Part shown: in pieces, positions 18,128 to 28,128 of the stretch
Layout of the letters: the number at the start of each line of letters is the position of its first letter
Position numbering within the stretch: position 1 is the stretch's first letter
Assembly: GCF_004368785.1 (NCBI RefSeq)
Contig: NZ_SODM01000001.1
Coordinates: 1,673,343-1,737,342 of the forward strand
Direction: 5' to 3'
DNA: 64,000 bases
Source: Flavobacterium sp. 270
GTDB taxonomy: Bacteria; Bacteroidota; Bacteroidia; Flavobacteriales; Flavobacteriaceae
Notes under the pieces: model-generated
The model's database searches: none
Told to the model about the DNA's origin: nothing
What the model saw: only the letters and a program-made list of their open reading frames with translations
Translations under genes and position numbers: made by a program

Positions 18128-20476
18128 ATGATTCAAAAAAGAAATTTAATTAGTTTATTGGCTTTGTTAATGGTACTGTTTTTTTCACCACTTGCCTACT
18201 CTCAAACTTCACAGCCTAAAAAAGAAAACCGTTCAAAATTATTTGAAGAAACAACAACCGACAGTGACTATCTTACGGCTATCGAAAAAGCTTCTGCTGC
18301 AATGGAAACTGCTTTTAACGATGCTGATTTTGATGGAGAAAGCCGTCATTTGTTTGGTGAAATTAAAAGAACTCAGGGCAAATTAGATCTTCTTTTAACG
18401 AATTTAAAAGGTGCAAATCCTAATGTGCGTAACCAGCAGATGTATCGCGTTGTCCTAAAAGAACTTTTACAAAATCTGGAAGAACAGAATACGGCAATTA
18501 ACCTGCGTAACACTAATCTTGAAAAAATTAAAGGACGCCTTATTGCACTTCGTCAGGATAAAACTTTAATGTCGCTTATAAAAGATACCATTCGCAGAAA
18601 ACAATTCAAGAATGAATTTGGCAATCTTAGAAAAAAATATCGAAGTACTGATAGTTTAATGACCAAAAACCAAGGTATATTAAACGATAAAAAAAGACTT
18701 ACGGTACAGCGAAAAATTGCTGTTTCGAATGCATTGGTTACGGTAGAAAATACTCTTGAAAAATCTGGAATCAGTATTCTTAAGAAAGAATATCCGTCTT
18801 TATGGAGTATTAATGATTCTGTTTCTAAAAAAGGAACGTCTCAAAATATTAAAGCTAAAATAATAATCGAAAACAATGTTGCCGCTTATTATTTAAGTTA
18901 CCGCGCAGGAGGATTGATTACTTTGTGCTTTCTTATGGGACTGCTGGCTTGGTACATTTCCAGAAATCTAAAATATCTAAAGGAGAATGGCTATATCGAA
19001 AATCTTGAACTTTTAGAATTTAAATATTTAAACAGAGGCATTTTACTGCCAATTGTCGTAATTGCCCTTAATATTGCTGTGGTGAGTAATTTGTATGCTC
19101 CTGCGCTGTTTTTAGAAATATTGCAATTGCTTTTATTGGCTGCTCTTACCATATTATTCAAAAATAAATGGTCTGGAGTGGCAATGCGCAACTGGCTTTT
19201 GCTGATTGTTCTTTTTGTTGCACTTTGCTTTTTAGATCTCTTTATTGGTGTTGGATTCTTACAGCGCTGTATTTTTATTGTGATCAATATTTTAGGAATT
19301 CGCTATGGTCTTGTTCAAATTAAAAGTCTTAAACATGAATTGTATATTAAAGGATTTTTTAAATGGGCGAGCATTCTTTTTATTGGCTTGAATGGTTTAT
19401 CCATTTTGTATAATCTTTTTGGAAGGGTTACGCTTTCAAATATGCTAACGCTTACTTCGTTTATCTCTCTTACTCAAATTGTTGCGCTTAGTGTGCTTCT
19501 GAAAATTATTTTAGAAATCATTCTTTTACAAATTTATACCACTCGTGTAAAACGCGGTATTGAGAAAATTTTTGATTATGAGGTTTTATCTGAAACCTTA
19601 AAAAAACCTTTTATCATCGTAATAAGCTATATGTGGCTTATCGTAATTACTTCTAATCTAAATATTTGGGAATCATTACGAACTTCTCTAGCAACATTAT
19701 TAAGTTATCCGAATACTATCGGAAGCATTACGTTTACTTTAGGAAATGTTGTTCTGTTTTTTATTATTATTTGGGCGGCGCATTTACTTCAAAATTATGT
19801 GGCTTACTTTTTTGGCGAAATTGAAGATGAAAATGAAGAAAACGTCAATAAAAGACAGCATTCTAAATTATTAATTACCAGACTTGTGGTTTTAATTGTT
19901 GGGTATCTTCTGGCGGTTGCCGCTTCTGGAATGCCTTTGGATAAACTGAGTATTCTTTTGGGTGCTTTAGGTGTCGGTGTTGGTCTTGGATTGCAGAGTG
20001 TAGTCAATAATTTTGTTTCGGGTATTATTTTAATTTTTGATAAACCAATTCAGATTGGTGACGTTATTCAGATTAGTTCTGATTCTGGACGCGTAAAAGC
20101 GATGGGACTTAGAACGACTAAAATTAATGCGCCAAATGGTGCAGAAATTATTATTCCGAATGGTAATTTATTGTCTCAAAATATTACAAACTGGACGTAT
20201 ACTGATAATTTTAAATTAGTAGAAATTAATATTGAAATTACTGGTGAAGTTGATCCTGAAGTTATTAATACAACAATATTAGAAACTCTTGAAGGTATTC
20301 AGTTAATAAATAATGATAAAGCACCGCAAATTTATTACACGGCAATTTCTGATGGAAAATTCCAATTATTGGTAAAATTCTGGTGCAGTATTTATCGTAC
20401 TGAAGAAACAATAAGCAGCGCAAGACAAATTCTTTACACTAATTTTAAAGCTAAAGGACTTAACTTTTCTTCTTAG
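18128..20476 (+). CDS. Large MscS-family mechanosensitive channel
   Basis: 782 residues. A signal peptide (1-26, ending AYSQ) leads a periplasmic region of about 200 residues rich in Lys/Glu/Leu and probably coiled coil. About ten hydrophobic segments follow between residues 255 and 610. The MscS core starts near 600, with the pore-lining helix GVGVGLGLQSVVNNFVSGII around residue 616 and the soluble domain containing GDVIQI, TTKINAPNGAEIIIPNGNLL and NWTYTD. The length and extended N terminus resemble MscK/YbdG-type large channels and not small MscS. It likely protects against osmotic downshock in the inner membrane. It is monocistronic, with its own terminator. Confidence 0.9.
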   Translation: MIQKRNLISLLALLMVLFFSPLAYSQTSQPKKENRSKLFEETTTDSDYLTAIEKASAAMETAFNDADFDGESRHLFGEIKRTQGKLDLLLTNLKGANPNVRNQQMYRVVLKELLQNLEEQNTAINLRNTNLEKIKGRLIALRQDKTLMSLIKDTIRRKQFKNEFGNLRKKYRSTDSLMTKNQGILNDKKRLTVQRKIAVSNALVTVENTLEKSGISILKKEYPSLWSINDSVSKKGTSQNIKAKIIIENNVAAYYLSYRAGGLITLCFLMGLLAWYISRNLKYLKENGYIENLELLEFKYLNRGILLPIVVIALNIAVVSNLYAPALFLEILQLLLLAALTILFKNKWSGVAMRNWLLLIVLFVALCFLDLFIGVGFLQRCIFIVINILGIRYGLVQIKSLKHELYIKGFFKWASILFIGLNGLSILYNLFGRVTLSNMLTLTSFISLTQIVALSVLLKIILEIILLQIYTTRVKRGIEKIFDYEVLSETLKKPFIIVISYMWLIVITSNLNIWESLRTSLATLLSYPNTIGSITFTLGNVVLFFIIIWAAHLLQNYVAYFFGEIEDENEENVNKRQHSKLLITRLVVLIVGYLLAVAASGMPLDKLSILLGALGVGVGLGLQSVVNNFVSGIILIFDKPIQIGDVIQISSDSGRVKAMGLRTTKINAPNGAEIIIPNGNLLSQNITNWTYTDNFKLVEINIEITGEVDPEVINTTILETLEGIQLINNDKAPQIYYTAISDGKFQLLVKFWCSIYRTEETISSARQILYTNFKAKGLNFSS

Positions 20477-20489
20477 AAATTTCAAATAA

Positions 20490-20537
20490 AAAAATCAAAA
20501 GCCTTTAAATAGTATTATTTAAAGGCTTTTGATTTTT
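20490..20537 (+). terminator. Intrinsic terminator after the MscS gene
   Basis: A 21-bp perfect stem (20490-20510 with 20517-20537) around a 6-nt loop. The core is AAAAGCCTTTAAA/TTTAAAGGCTTTT and the 3' arm ends in TTTTT. It starts 14 bp after the MscS stop codon. Confidence 0.85.
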
Positions 20538-20557
20538 ATAAATATGCTGAATAAATT

Positions 20558-20699
20558 TTAACACATAGAAACATAGATTTATGCAAATTTCATTGAGATT
20601 GAAAAGATAAATTTATTTATCACACATAGCTATGTGTTTTTCTGCAAGTGAAACGCCTTTATTTTATAAACAAAGAAAAACTATGTCTCTATGTGTTTA
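20558..20699. repeat. Intergenic inverted repeat with a central 16-bp palindrome
   Basis: The outer arms at 20558-20576 and 20681-20699 match in inverse orientation with one or two differences (core ACACATAGAAACATAG versus CTATGTCTCTATGTGT). Midway lies ACACATAGCTATGTGT (20622-20637), a perfect palindrome sharing the same ACACATAG word. It fills the gap between the MscS and esterase genes and may help end the convergent esterase transcript. Confidence 0.7.
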
Positions 20700-20705
20700 A
20701 ATTAT

Positions 20706-22625
20706 TTAATCTTTTAATGAAGCTTCAAAAGGCGAGGCTGGTAAATTTTCTTTGTTATAAAAATTAGCATTGTCTGGATTGTCTGCCCAAGCGTATCTCA
20801 CTTTTACAGGATTTGTAACAGCATCACTCGAAACGATAACTTTATCACCTTCTATAACTGCATTTGCCCAAACAAATTTTCCGTCGGTTCCTGCAATGGC
20901 AAAACCTTTTAAAGTGGTATTGTCTTTTGCCATTAAACCTGATCCTGTGTCTGTAAAACTTAAGATTAGTTTGTTTTCTTTTTGTTCAATAGATTTAAAA
21001 AGCGGACCTGATGCAACTAAGTTTTTCTCGCCATAAACCAGTTTTCTTGCTTGAAGCGAAAGCCTTTTACCGACATCATATTTATTTAAAGGGTGAATAT
21101 CGTTCCATTCTCCTAAATCTATTGTGACCGCCAATCCTGTATTTGGAAGTTGCAATGTATTTAATTGCTGCTGTCTCAATGCTGCCCAATTACTTTCTCC
21201 CGGTTCTGGTTTTGGATCCATAAAGTTGGTTAGCTGTACAAGTAAAAATGGCAGCTTTTCCTGATGAAATTCTGCTCTCCAATTATTAATTAGAGTTTCC
21301 ATTAATGAAAAATATTCAGACGGGATTCTTGTACTCGATTCGCCTTGATACCAAAGCACACCTTTTATCGGATAATTTTTTAACGGCGCAATCATAGCGT
21401 TATAAAGTCCAACTGGTTTCCATCTTACAAAAGTCTGTCCTGGTAATGGCAGCATTTGGGCACCTAATTTATATTTCCATGATCCTTTTAAATCAATTGT
21501 CTCGTTTCCAAATGTCAATTCGTATGGTTTATCGGTTACAAATCCGCCTCTTCCCGTATTGTTTATTACTCGGATTGCAATTTCGTTTTTACCTTCTTTT
21601 AAAATATTGGCATCAAAATTATAAATCCTTGGCGGATACATGTACGATGTTGTACCAACGAAATGTCCGTTTACGTAAACAGAATCTGCATCTACAATTC
21701 GCCCTAAAACCAGTCTTGCCGTTGTCGCATTTACTTTAGAAATGGTAAATTCTTTTCTAAACCAAACTACACCATTTACATTTCCAAGTTCGGTTTCTGC
21801 CCAATAACCCGGAATATTCATGGTTTTCCAATCTGAATCTTCTAGTTCTGGTTCTGACCATTTATTTTTTAATCCGATATCGGTCGAATTTACTAATTGA
21901 TACCAATTATTACTGACTTGTTTGTCGCCGTCTTCAATCTGTTTTTCTAAAGTTCCGTCTTTAAATTTTAGATATTCCTGATAATATTGCGGGAATTTTT
22001 TAATGCCTTCTTCGTTTATCCACGATTCTGCCGGAGAACCGCCCAAAGCACTGTTTATTAATCCGATTGGGATTTTATATTTCTCGTAGATTTCGCTCGC
22101 AAAAAAATAACCAACCCCTGTAAACTGCAAAACGCTAGTTGGGGTTGCTGCTATCCATTCGCCTGACGAAAAATCTGAATTTTCATTTTTAAAATAATAT
22201 TGATCGGGAACTAAAAATTGTCTGATATTGGTATTTTCAGATTTTGCGATTACGTCTTTGTATTTATCTTTTAGACGATCCATAGGAAGTTCCATGTTTG
22301 ACTGTCCCGAACAAAGCCAGACATCTCCAAAGAGAATATTTTTCAACACAATTGTATTGCTGGCTTTTAAAGTCATTTCGTAAGGACCGCCGGCTTTTTG
22401 TGACGGAAGAACAATTGTCCATTTTCCGTCTTCTGAAGTTGTGGTTTTGTATGTTTTGTGATTAAAGTCTAGTTCGACTTTTTCTTTTGGCGACGCCCAG
22501 CCCCAAATATTGACTTTTGTATCGCGTTGTAAGATCATATTATCACTTATAAGACGAGGGAGTTTTATTTGAGAAAATGTACTTGCCGTTATCAGGATTG
22601 CGATTAGCAGTTTTATTTTTTTCAT
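20706..22625 (-). CDS. SGNH-type (sialate O-acetylesterase-like) acetylesterase, probably acting on acetylxylan
   Basis: 639 residues. A signal peptide (about 1-19) is followed by a small beta domain and the block GDVWLCSGQSNMELPM, with the nucleophile Ser109 in GQSN. A jelly-roll domain is inserted near residues 250-370 (VWFRKEFTISK, VNGHFVGT and GKNEIAIRVINNTGRGG, as in GH2-type sugar-binding modules). The esterase fold then resumes with GVLWYQGESSTR and ends with D509-I-H511, the Asp/His of the triad. This layout fits the SASA/CE20-like acetylesterases. Removal of acetyl groups from glucuronoxylan is inferred from the adjacent xylan genes. It lies 238 bp after the GH10 gene, beyond a terminator, so it may be transcribed separately. 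Confidence 0.82.
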   Translation of the reverse strand: MKKIKLLIAILITASTFSQIKLPRLISDNMILQRDTKVNIWGWASPKEKVELDFNHKTYKTTTSEDGKWTIVLPSQKAGGPYEMTLKASNTIVLKNILFGDVWLCSGQSNMELPMDRLKDKYKDVIAKSENTNIRQFLVPDQYYFKNENSDFSSGEWIAATPTSVLQFTGVGYFFASEIYEKYKIPIGLINSALGGSPAESWINEEGIKKFPQYYQEYLKFKDGTLEKQIEDGDKQVSNNWYQLVNSTDIGLKNKWSEPELEDSDWKTMNIPGYWAETELGNVNGVVWFRKEFTISKVNATTARLVLGRIVDADSVYVNGHFVGTTSYMYPPRIYNFDANILKEGKNEIAIRVINNTGRGGFVTDKPYELTFGNETIDLKGSWKYKLGAQMLPLPGQTFVRWKPVGLYNAMIAPLKNYPIKGVLWYQGESSTRIPSEYFSLMETLINNWRAEFHQEKLPFLLVQLTNFMDPKPEPGESNWAALRQQQLNTLQLPNTGLAVTIDLGEWNDIHPLNKYDVGKRLSLQARKLVYGEKNLVASGPLFKSIEQKENKLILSFTDTGSGLMAKDNTTLKGFAIAGTDGKFVWANAVIEGDKVIVSSDAVTNPVKVRYAWADNPDNANFYNKENLPASPFEASLKD

Positions 22626-22670
22626 TTTGATGTTTTAATTTTTTGCCACAGATTTTACAGATTAAAAATG

Positions 22671-22783
22671 TTGCCACGAATTACACGAATTGCACGAATT
22701 ATATTTTAATTTATTTTTAATTTATTTTTAATTTCTCGAATGCACTCATTTAAAATTAGTGAAATTGGTGCAATTCGTGGCAA
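22671..22783. repeat. Imperfect inverted repeat upstream of the esterase gene
   Basis: TTGCCACGAATTACACGAAT at 22671-22690 reads as an imperfect inverse of the segment ending GCAATTCGTGGCAA at 22783. The arms are about 30 bp, separated by 53 very AT-rich bases. CACGAATT words recur within the left arm. It is an intergenic palindromic element with no ORF. Confidence 0.65.
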
Positions 22784-22798
22784 ACTTATATTGTTAAG

Positions 22799-22849
22799 AA
22801 AAAAATAATCCATAATATAAAATCCTTTCAGATCTATACTATGGATTAT
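22799..22849 (-). terminator. Probable terminator of the susCD/xylanase operon
   Basis: A 10-bp inverted repeat, ATAATCCATA (22805-22814) with TATGGATTAT (22840-22849), lies just after the GH10 stop. On the minus strand it is followed by a run of seven Ts (complement of 22799-22805). The loop is long (25 nt), so this is a moderate call. Confidence 0.55.
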
Positions 22850-22863
22850 AACCAAACTCAATA

Positions 22864-25068
22864 TTAAGGTTTTACTAACTCTCCTGAGAATCCCAAACTC
22901 ACATCTTTTCCTGCAAGTCCGTCGGCTGTGCCTTTGTACGCATGTTTACGAACGTAATTTGCATCCCAAAGATTTGGTGATTCGTCAGGAAGCCAGAATT
23001 CGTGTTCTTTCGAATTATCTGAAACTCCCCAAATTGTAATACCGTATTGTTGCGGCACCGGAATGTATTTTTTGTACATATCGATAACATATTGATACAT
23101 TTCTGCCTGAGAAGCTTGTTGTGCTACTGTTGGTGCATTGGTTCCTAATCTGATGTCTAATTCTGAGATTTTGATTAGTTTTCCAGATGCTGCCAGTTTT
23201 TGGAACATTTGAACAATTTTAGCTTTGTCTGTTGTCAAAGAAATGTGCATTTGAGTTCCGATTCCGTCAACGGTTGCTCCTTTTCCTTCGATATATTTCA
23301 CATAATCAATTAATCCATCACATTTTGCAAGACTCGATTCTAAGTTATAATCGTTTATGAAAAGTTTGTCTGTCGCATTTCCGTACTGACGGGCTAATTT
23401 GAATGCTGTTACGGCATAATCTTTTCCTAAGTATTTTACCCACGAGAAATAATCTGTTGCAGTATCGCCTTCGTTTCCAGATCTCATTGTTCCGTCTTCT
23501 TTCATAGGTTCGTTTACAACATCCCAAGAAAAAACGCTTGTTTTATAATGTGTCATCATTTTAGAAATCCAATCTGTCATGGCATCGTTAATGATTTTTG
23601 CTTTTTCAACATCTGTTTTTTCAATAGTAACTGGTGGTGTTGCACCTCCGCCTCCAGCAGATCCGTCTGTTACTAAAACATTATCAATGTAATACGTTCC
23701 GGCAGTTCCGCCTAAATCAAAGTTTAATCCTGTTTCGGTTCCGTTTCCGGTAAATTTCCATTCTACTAATTTCCAAGTTGTAGAAGTTGCCTGATCACCT
23801 TGATAATGCGCTGTTGTTCCGGTTGTTGAACATCTTACAGAACCAGTAGCTTCTGAGCGGATCATATAAGAAACCGTGTATTCTTTGTTTAAAACCAACA
23901 TAGAACTAAAATCTGCATGAATCTGAGTTTTCCATTGGTTAGCAGCATCACTAGTTGCATTTACTACTTTCATTGCTCCGTTGCCTTCGTACGCATTTGC
24001 TGCAGCTGCTAAACTTAATGCATTATCTGCACCGTTAAATTTTGACCATCCACTGATATCTGTATTAAATTTACCATTGGCAACCATATTGATTACTGCT
24101 CCTGCAGCATCCAGATCTACAACTGCAAAGGTATTTACATCAATCAAATACGTAACATTCGGAAGATATCCTAAATCCAGATTGAACTGAAAACTGGTGC
24201 TTGCTGCTTTAAAATCTCCCGGCGCTAATTTAATTTTAACTTGCTGCCATTGTGACGTAGTTGCAAAAGCTTCTGTCTGACTTGCTCCTGTATTGTACCA
24301 GTCTTTATATGGGTAAGAATTGTTTAATGATGCATTAAAAGAAATACGTCCTTTTCCTGCTACATCAGATTTGACGTAAAATGAAATTTCATAATTATGT
24401 CCTGTAACTATTGGAACATTTGGAGATGTCAATTGCAAGTTGTAGGCTGCAGAAGAACTTGCGCTCGACATTAACTGAATCGCTTTTGTATTGCTGGCTA
24501 GTCCTGCATTATCAATTACTGTAATTCCTTTTCCTGGGTTATTTCTCGCCCAGTTTGTAAATGTCCCGTTTTTTAAACCTGCGTTGTCTAGAATATTAGT
24601 TCCGCTTGAACCTGGAATTACTGTTGGGGCAATAATACTGTTTAGATAATTTGCATTTTGGTTGGAATGCCAAACTAAAGTATGTCCAAAAACTCTCAAA
24701 CCTGCTTTTTTTGTTTCGGCAATAAAAGCATCAACGTTTGTAAAGTTAATTTCTCCTTTTACGTTTACCATCGCGGCGTGTTTCATTTCGTAACCCGGCG
24801 TAACCTCATCAAAATTTTCATTTACAATTTTTCTATAGGTAGCATCGGTCATGTATAAACTCATTCCAATTCCATTTCCGATTCCAAAATCAGCGTAATT
24901 TTTTAATGGTTCGTAACGGCTTATTTTTTCAACTAATGCCAGTGGCAATTCAGCACCAGTTACTTCACCATGAGTTGGGTCTTTTTCCCATTCCATCAGA
25001 TTATCATCACAAGATGAAAAAATCAATAAGGAAGAGGCTAATATAGGTAGTATCTTTTTATATTTCAT
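22864..25068 (-). CDS. GH10 endo-xylanase lipoprotein with two carbohydrate-binding modules inserted in the catalytic barrel
   Basis: 734 residues with a lipobox (IFSSC, Cys20). The GH10 barrel begins near residue 35 and runs through VFGHTLVWHSN (about 125-135). Two jelly-roll modules then interrupt it, at about 160-325 and 330-480. Each starts with an N-G-x-F-x-x-W pattern (NGTFTNWARN, NGKFNTDISGWSKF) and has YEISFYVKS/YTVSYMIRS strands of the CBM4/22 type. The barrel resumes at about 490 with SWDVVNEPM (acid/base Glu520) and KISELDIR (nucleophile Glu636). It should be a surface endo-beta-1,4-xylanase cutting long xylan chains; this split design is known in Bacteroidota xylan loci. It follows the glycan-binding lipoprotein gene by 12 bp. 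Confidence 0.93.
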   Translation of the reverse strand: MKYKKILPILASSLLIFSSCDDNLMEWEKDPTHGEVTGAELPLALVEKISRYEPLKNYADFGIGNGIGMSLYMTDATYRKIVNENFDEVTPGYEMKHAAMVNVKGEINFTNVDAFIAETKKAGLRVFGHTLVWHSNQNANYLNSIIAPTVIPGSSGTNILDNAGLKNGTFTNWARNNPGKGITVIDNAGLASNTKAIQLMSSASSSAAYNLQLTSPNVPIVTGHNYEISFYVKSDVAGKGRISFNASLNNSYPYKDWYNTGASQTEAFATTSQWQQVKIKLAPGDFKAASTSFQFNLDLGYLPNVTYLIDVNTFAVVDLDAAGAVINMVANGKFNTDISGWSKFNGADNALSLAAAANAYEGNGAMKVVNATSDAANQWKTQIHADFSSMLVLNKEYTVSYMIRSEATGSVRCSTTGTTAHYQGDQATSTTWKLVEWKFTGNGTETGLNFDLGGTAGTYYIDNVLVTDGSAGGGGATPPVTIEKTDVEKAKIINDAMTDWISKMMTHYKTSVFSWDVVNEPMKEDGTMRSGNEGDTATDYFSWVKYLGKDYAVTAFKLARQYGNATDKLFINDYNLESSLAKCDGLIDYVKYIEGKGATVDGIGTQMHISLTTDKAKIVQMFQKLAASGKLIKISELDIRLGTNAPTVAQQASQAEMYQYVIDMYKKYIPVPQQYGITIWGVSDNSKEHEFWLPDESPNLWDANYVRKHAYKGTADGLAGKDVSLGFSGELVKP

Positions 25069-25080
25069 TTTGATGTTTTT

Positions 25081-26448
25081 TTAGTTAGCGAAATCATTGT
25101 AAACCGGTGTATCTAAGGAAACTATTCTCCAGTTGTCTGTGTAAACTTTTACCGAAGTTGCTTTTGCAGGAAACTCAACTTCGCTTGTGTTTCCTAAAAC
25201 ATCTTTTAATTTTACATCAGAATTTTCAAAATAAATACCGAAGTTTTGATACGTTGCTGCTTCACGAAATGCCAAAACAGTTTCGAAAGTAAAGGCTTCT
25301 TTAGACCAAGCGTAGAATTTGTTTAGCGGAATTGTTACCGTTACCCATCCGGTAGTCTGGAAAGCAACTGATTTTCCATCTATCAGCCAAGGCACATAAT
25401 TGTAAACTGCACCTGCCCATTCTCCTCCGTTGAAGTTGTTAACTGTACATATCTTTAAAAATCCTGAATCTTTCCAAGCATCCGGAACATAGATATCAAA
25501 CTGAAAAGCGACTTTATCAAGCGGTGTACTTGCCGGAATAGAAGCTGCAAATTGTGTTCTCCAATTATCTACTCCAGTTCCTGCTGTCCAAACTTCTGAC
25601 TGGCGATTTGCACCAGCTGTAAATGATGCAATTTTTGCCGGACGATGTGGTGCGTATTTTCCTTGAGAAACATTTCCTGTTCCAATCGCTGCAGATTCTA
25701 GATCTGCCGGAAGAATCATACTTGCTCTATCCCAAGAACCTTGAGTTCCTATTCCGTCAAAATTTATTAATATTCCTTTTTTACAGTTGAAATAAGCTGG
25801 TGAATAAGCACCTCCGTTTGATCCCTGAACAAAGATTGAACCTCCAATATCTGAAACGCCGCTTGGTACTTTTACTGTAAAAGATTCTCCGTCTTCGTCT
25901 GAAACTATTCCTGATGTTACTTCTACATTACCAGGAAAAACTACTTTGCTTATTTCTGTTAAACCTGTTCCTGTAACGGTGATGGTTTCACCAGCATTAG
26001 GCATTGTGTTTGAAATATTGGTGATAGCCGGTTTCCCTGAACGGATATCAAATTTAAAAATGGTTTCGCCGCTGTCTTTTACAAAACGAATTGTATTACG
26101 ATCTGCAGGATCTGCTTCTATTGTTGGTGTATCTGCCGAAACGTTTATCAACATTGAATTATCGGATACAAAAACTACATTAAAATAAGTTGAATATCCG
26201 TTGATATAAACTCTTTTTAGACCTGTAAATCCTGAACCTTCTATACGTAATGCTTGTCCTAATCGGGCAAAAGTAACTTCTCTGTCCTGCACTGTAGAGT
26301 TTACATCTTCCAGAAACACTTTGCTGATTACGATTGTGCCGCCATCAGAATCGCTGTTATCACAAGCTGTAAATAACATACTAGAGATCATCATCACTGC
26401 AAGAAGTGCGATAGATGTCCAATGCTTTTTATTTAAAATATATTTCAT
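25081..26448 (-). CDS. Surface glycan-binding lipoprotein (SGBP) with IPT/TIG domains
   Basis: 455 residues with a lipobox (LFTAC, Cys29). Two IPT/TIG-like Ig domains follow: about 40-135 ([19 protein letters not shown]) and 135-230 ([21 protein letters not shown]). A larger C-terminal beta domain of about 225 residues contains many Trp and Tyr ([30 protein letters not shown]), as in the glycan-binding domain of SGBP-B proteins. Its place between susD and the GH10 gene is the usual SGBP position. It probably binds xylan chains on the outer surface and hands them to SusCD. No enzyme motif is seen. Confidence 0.88.
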   Translation of the reverse strand: MKYILNKKHWTSIALLAVMMISSMLFTACDNSDSDGGTIVISKVFLEDVNSTVQDREVTFARLGQALRIEGSGFTGLKRVYINGYSTYFNVVFVSDNSMLINVSADTPTIEADPADRNTIRFVKDSGETIFKFDIRSGKPAITNISNTMPNAGETITVTGTGLTEISKVVFPGNVEVTSGIVSDEDGESFTVKVPSGVSDIGGSIFVQGSNGGAYSPAYFNCKKGILINFDGIGTQGSWDRASMILPADLESAAIGTGNVSQGKYAPHRPAKIASFTAGANRQSEVWTAGTGVDNWRTQFAASIPASTPLDKVAFQFDIYVPDAWKDSGFLKICTVNNFNGGEWAGAVYNYVPWLIDGKSVAFQTTGWVTVTIPLNKFYAWSKEAFTFETVLAFREAATYQNFGIYFENSDVKLKDVLGNTSEVEFPAKATSVKVYTDNWRIVSLDTPVYNDFAN

Positions 26449-26483
26449 ATAATCTTCTTTTTAGCTTTATTATTTTTTCAATA

Positions 26484-28115
26484 CTAGAATAAGTCTTTTA
26501 TTCTTTCTTCTGTAAACTGATACGGAACGGCACTTTCTCTCAACAATGGATTTTGTACCAATTCTGATTCTGGATAAGGCATAAGAAAAATAGATTCATC
26601 AACATTGCCTATAGATCGCTGACTGCTGCTTCCTGCCGGATCTATACTTACTGCATTGGTTGCTGCATCGTAAAGAATTGGCTGTATAGTTCCTCTATTT
26701 TGTCCCGTTATGTAGTTTACAACTTCTTGTTGTTTGTAATACGATCTGCGAACTAAATCGTACCAATATTGTCCTTCCATACATAATTCTACTCTTCTTT
26801 CGTGAATGATATCAGCGTAAGTAAGTGTTGTTTTTGGATCTAAACCTGCACGTACACGCAGTTTGTTTACTCCTGCCAAAGCTACTGCATCTGCCGTTGA
26901 AGCGTTGTTTCCTAAAGCCGCTTCTGCATAGTTTAGATAAACTTCTCCTAAACGAAGCATATAAGTATTTAATGCAGAGTTCATACGAGTAATTTTTGAG
27001 TTGTCTTTTGTTGACCCAACTACTCCTTTTTTAACGTTTACAAAATTATTCGCGTGATCTACCGTGTAACCTCCGTTTGATTTGCTGATTTCTGCATAAA
27101 AATCATTGTCTGCCATCCAGGTTGCTTTACGGCGTACATCTTTAGACTCATATTCTTTTAGAACATCATAAGAAGCTCTTGTCCAATATCCCCAAGCCGC
27201 ATCGTCTCCTGTAATATCAGATCCTAATGCAAAATAAGCTTGTTGTGTATTGTTTACTCCATAATCTCCATTTGGAACCCATTGTAAGGCAAACATAGAT
27301 TCTGAATTGTTGTTATTGTCTACCATAAACAGGTCTGCATAATTGGTCATTAGGCTGTATGGCCCAGAAGTCATTACTTTTTCTGCTGCTTTTTTAGCCA
27401 GATCCAAATATTCCTGATTACGTGTACCGCTATTTGGATTACTGCTTAATCCTGAATAAGAAAGGTAAACACGAGACAACATTCCAAACGCGCTGTATCT
27501 TGTTAAACGCCCTGCTTGTCCTGCTGTTTCCGGAAGATATTTTGCAGCATATTCTAAATCGCGAATGGCAAATTCGTAAACATCTTTTACCGGATTTTTG
27601 TTTACAATTGGATTTTTAACCAACTCTCTCGGATCTGTAGAAATAATTACATCTCCCCATAAAGAAGCCAAATACCAATAAGCCGTTCCTCTCATAAAAC
27701 GTGCTTCGGCAATGTATTTGTTTTTTACTGTCGCACTTACTTCACTGTCTGTAATACCTATAATTACGTTGTTGGACTGCTGTACAACATTATACAAAGA
27801 TCCCCAAGCCGAAACTAATGGTCCTGTTAATCCTGTTTCAGACAAATCTGTAAATGGATAAACATAATCAGAATAGGGTGCGTACAAGTTATCTGCGCGT
27901 CCGTCGCCTAAACCGTAATAAAATTTATCATTAAAATCAAACCAAACTTTATTGTATAATGGTCCTGTAGCAGCCTGAAAATCGGCTTCGGTTTTATAAA
28001 AATTTTCTTTTGTAATTAAATCTTCTGGTTCAACATCTAAAAGATCACTACAACTAGTCCAAACAAATGGCAATGCGATCAAAAGAACCGAGTATAATAT
28101 TTTTTTTGTTTTCAT
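26484..28115 (-). CDS. susD: SusD-family xylan-oligosaccharide-binding lipoprotein
   Basis: 543 residues from the ATG at 28115, which gives a compact lipoprotein signal (VWTSC, Cys22). The upstream in-frame ATG at 28142 overlaps the susC stop and would lengthen the signal peptide unnaturally. SusD hallmarks are present: the N-terminal LDVEPEDLITKENFYKTEAD, TPR-like helices with AEARFMRGTAYWYLASLWGD, and the C-terminal HERRVELCMEGQYWYDLVR with LMPYPESELVQNP. It caps the SusC barrel and captures oligosaccharides. The gene follows susC by 13 bp. Confidence 0.95.
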   Translation of the reverse strand: MKTKKILYSVLLIALPFVWTSCSDLLDVEPEDLITKENFYKTEADFQAATGPLYNKVWFDFNDKFYYGLGDGRADNLYAPYSDYVYPFTDLSETGLTGPLVSAWGSLYNVVQQSNNVIIGITDSEVSATVKNKYIAEARFMRGTAYWYLASLWGDVIISTDPRELVKNPIVNKNPVKDVYEFAIRDLEYAAKYLPETAGQAGRLTRYSAFGMLSRVYLSYSGLSSNPNSGTRNQEYLDLAKKAAEKVMTSGPYSLMTNYADLFMVDNNNNSESMFALQWVPNGDYGVNNTQQAYFALGSDITGDDAAWGYWTRASYDVLKEYESKDVRRKATWMADNDFYAEISKSNGGYTVDHANNFVNVKKGVVGSTKDNSKITRMNSALNTYMLRLGEVYLNYAEAALGNNASTADAVALAGVNKLRVRAGLDPKTTLTYADIIHERRVELCMEGQYWYDLVRRSYYKQQEVVNYITGQNRGTIQPILYDAATNAVSIDPAGSSSQRSIGNVDESIFLMPYPESELVQNPLLRESAVPYQFTEERIKDLF

Positions 28116-28128
28116 CGTTAGTCGTATT

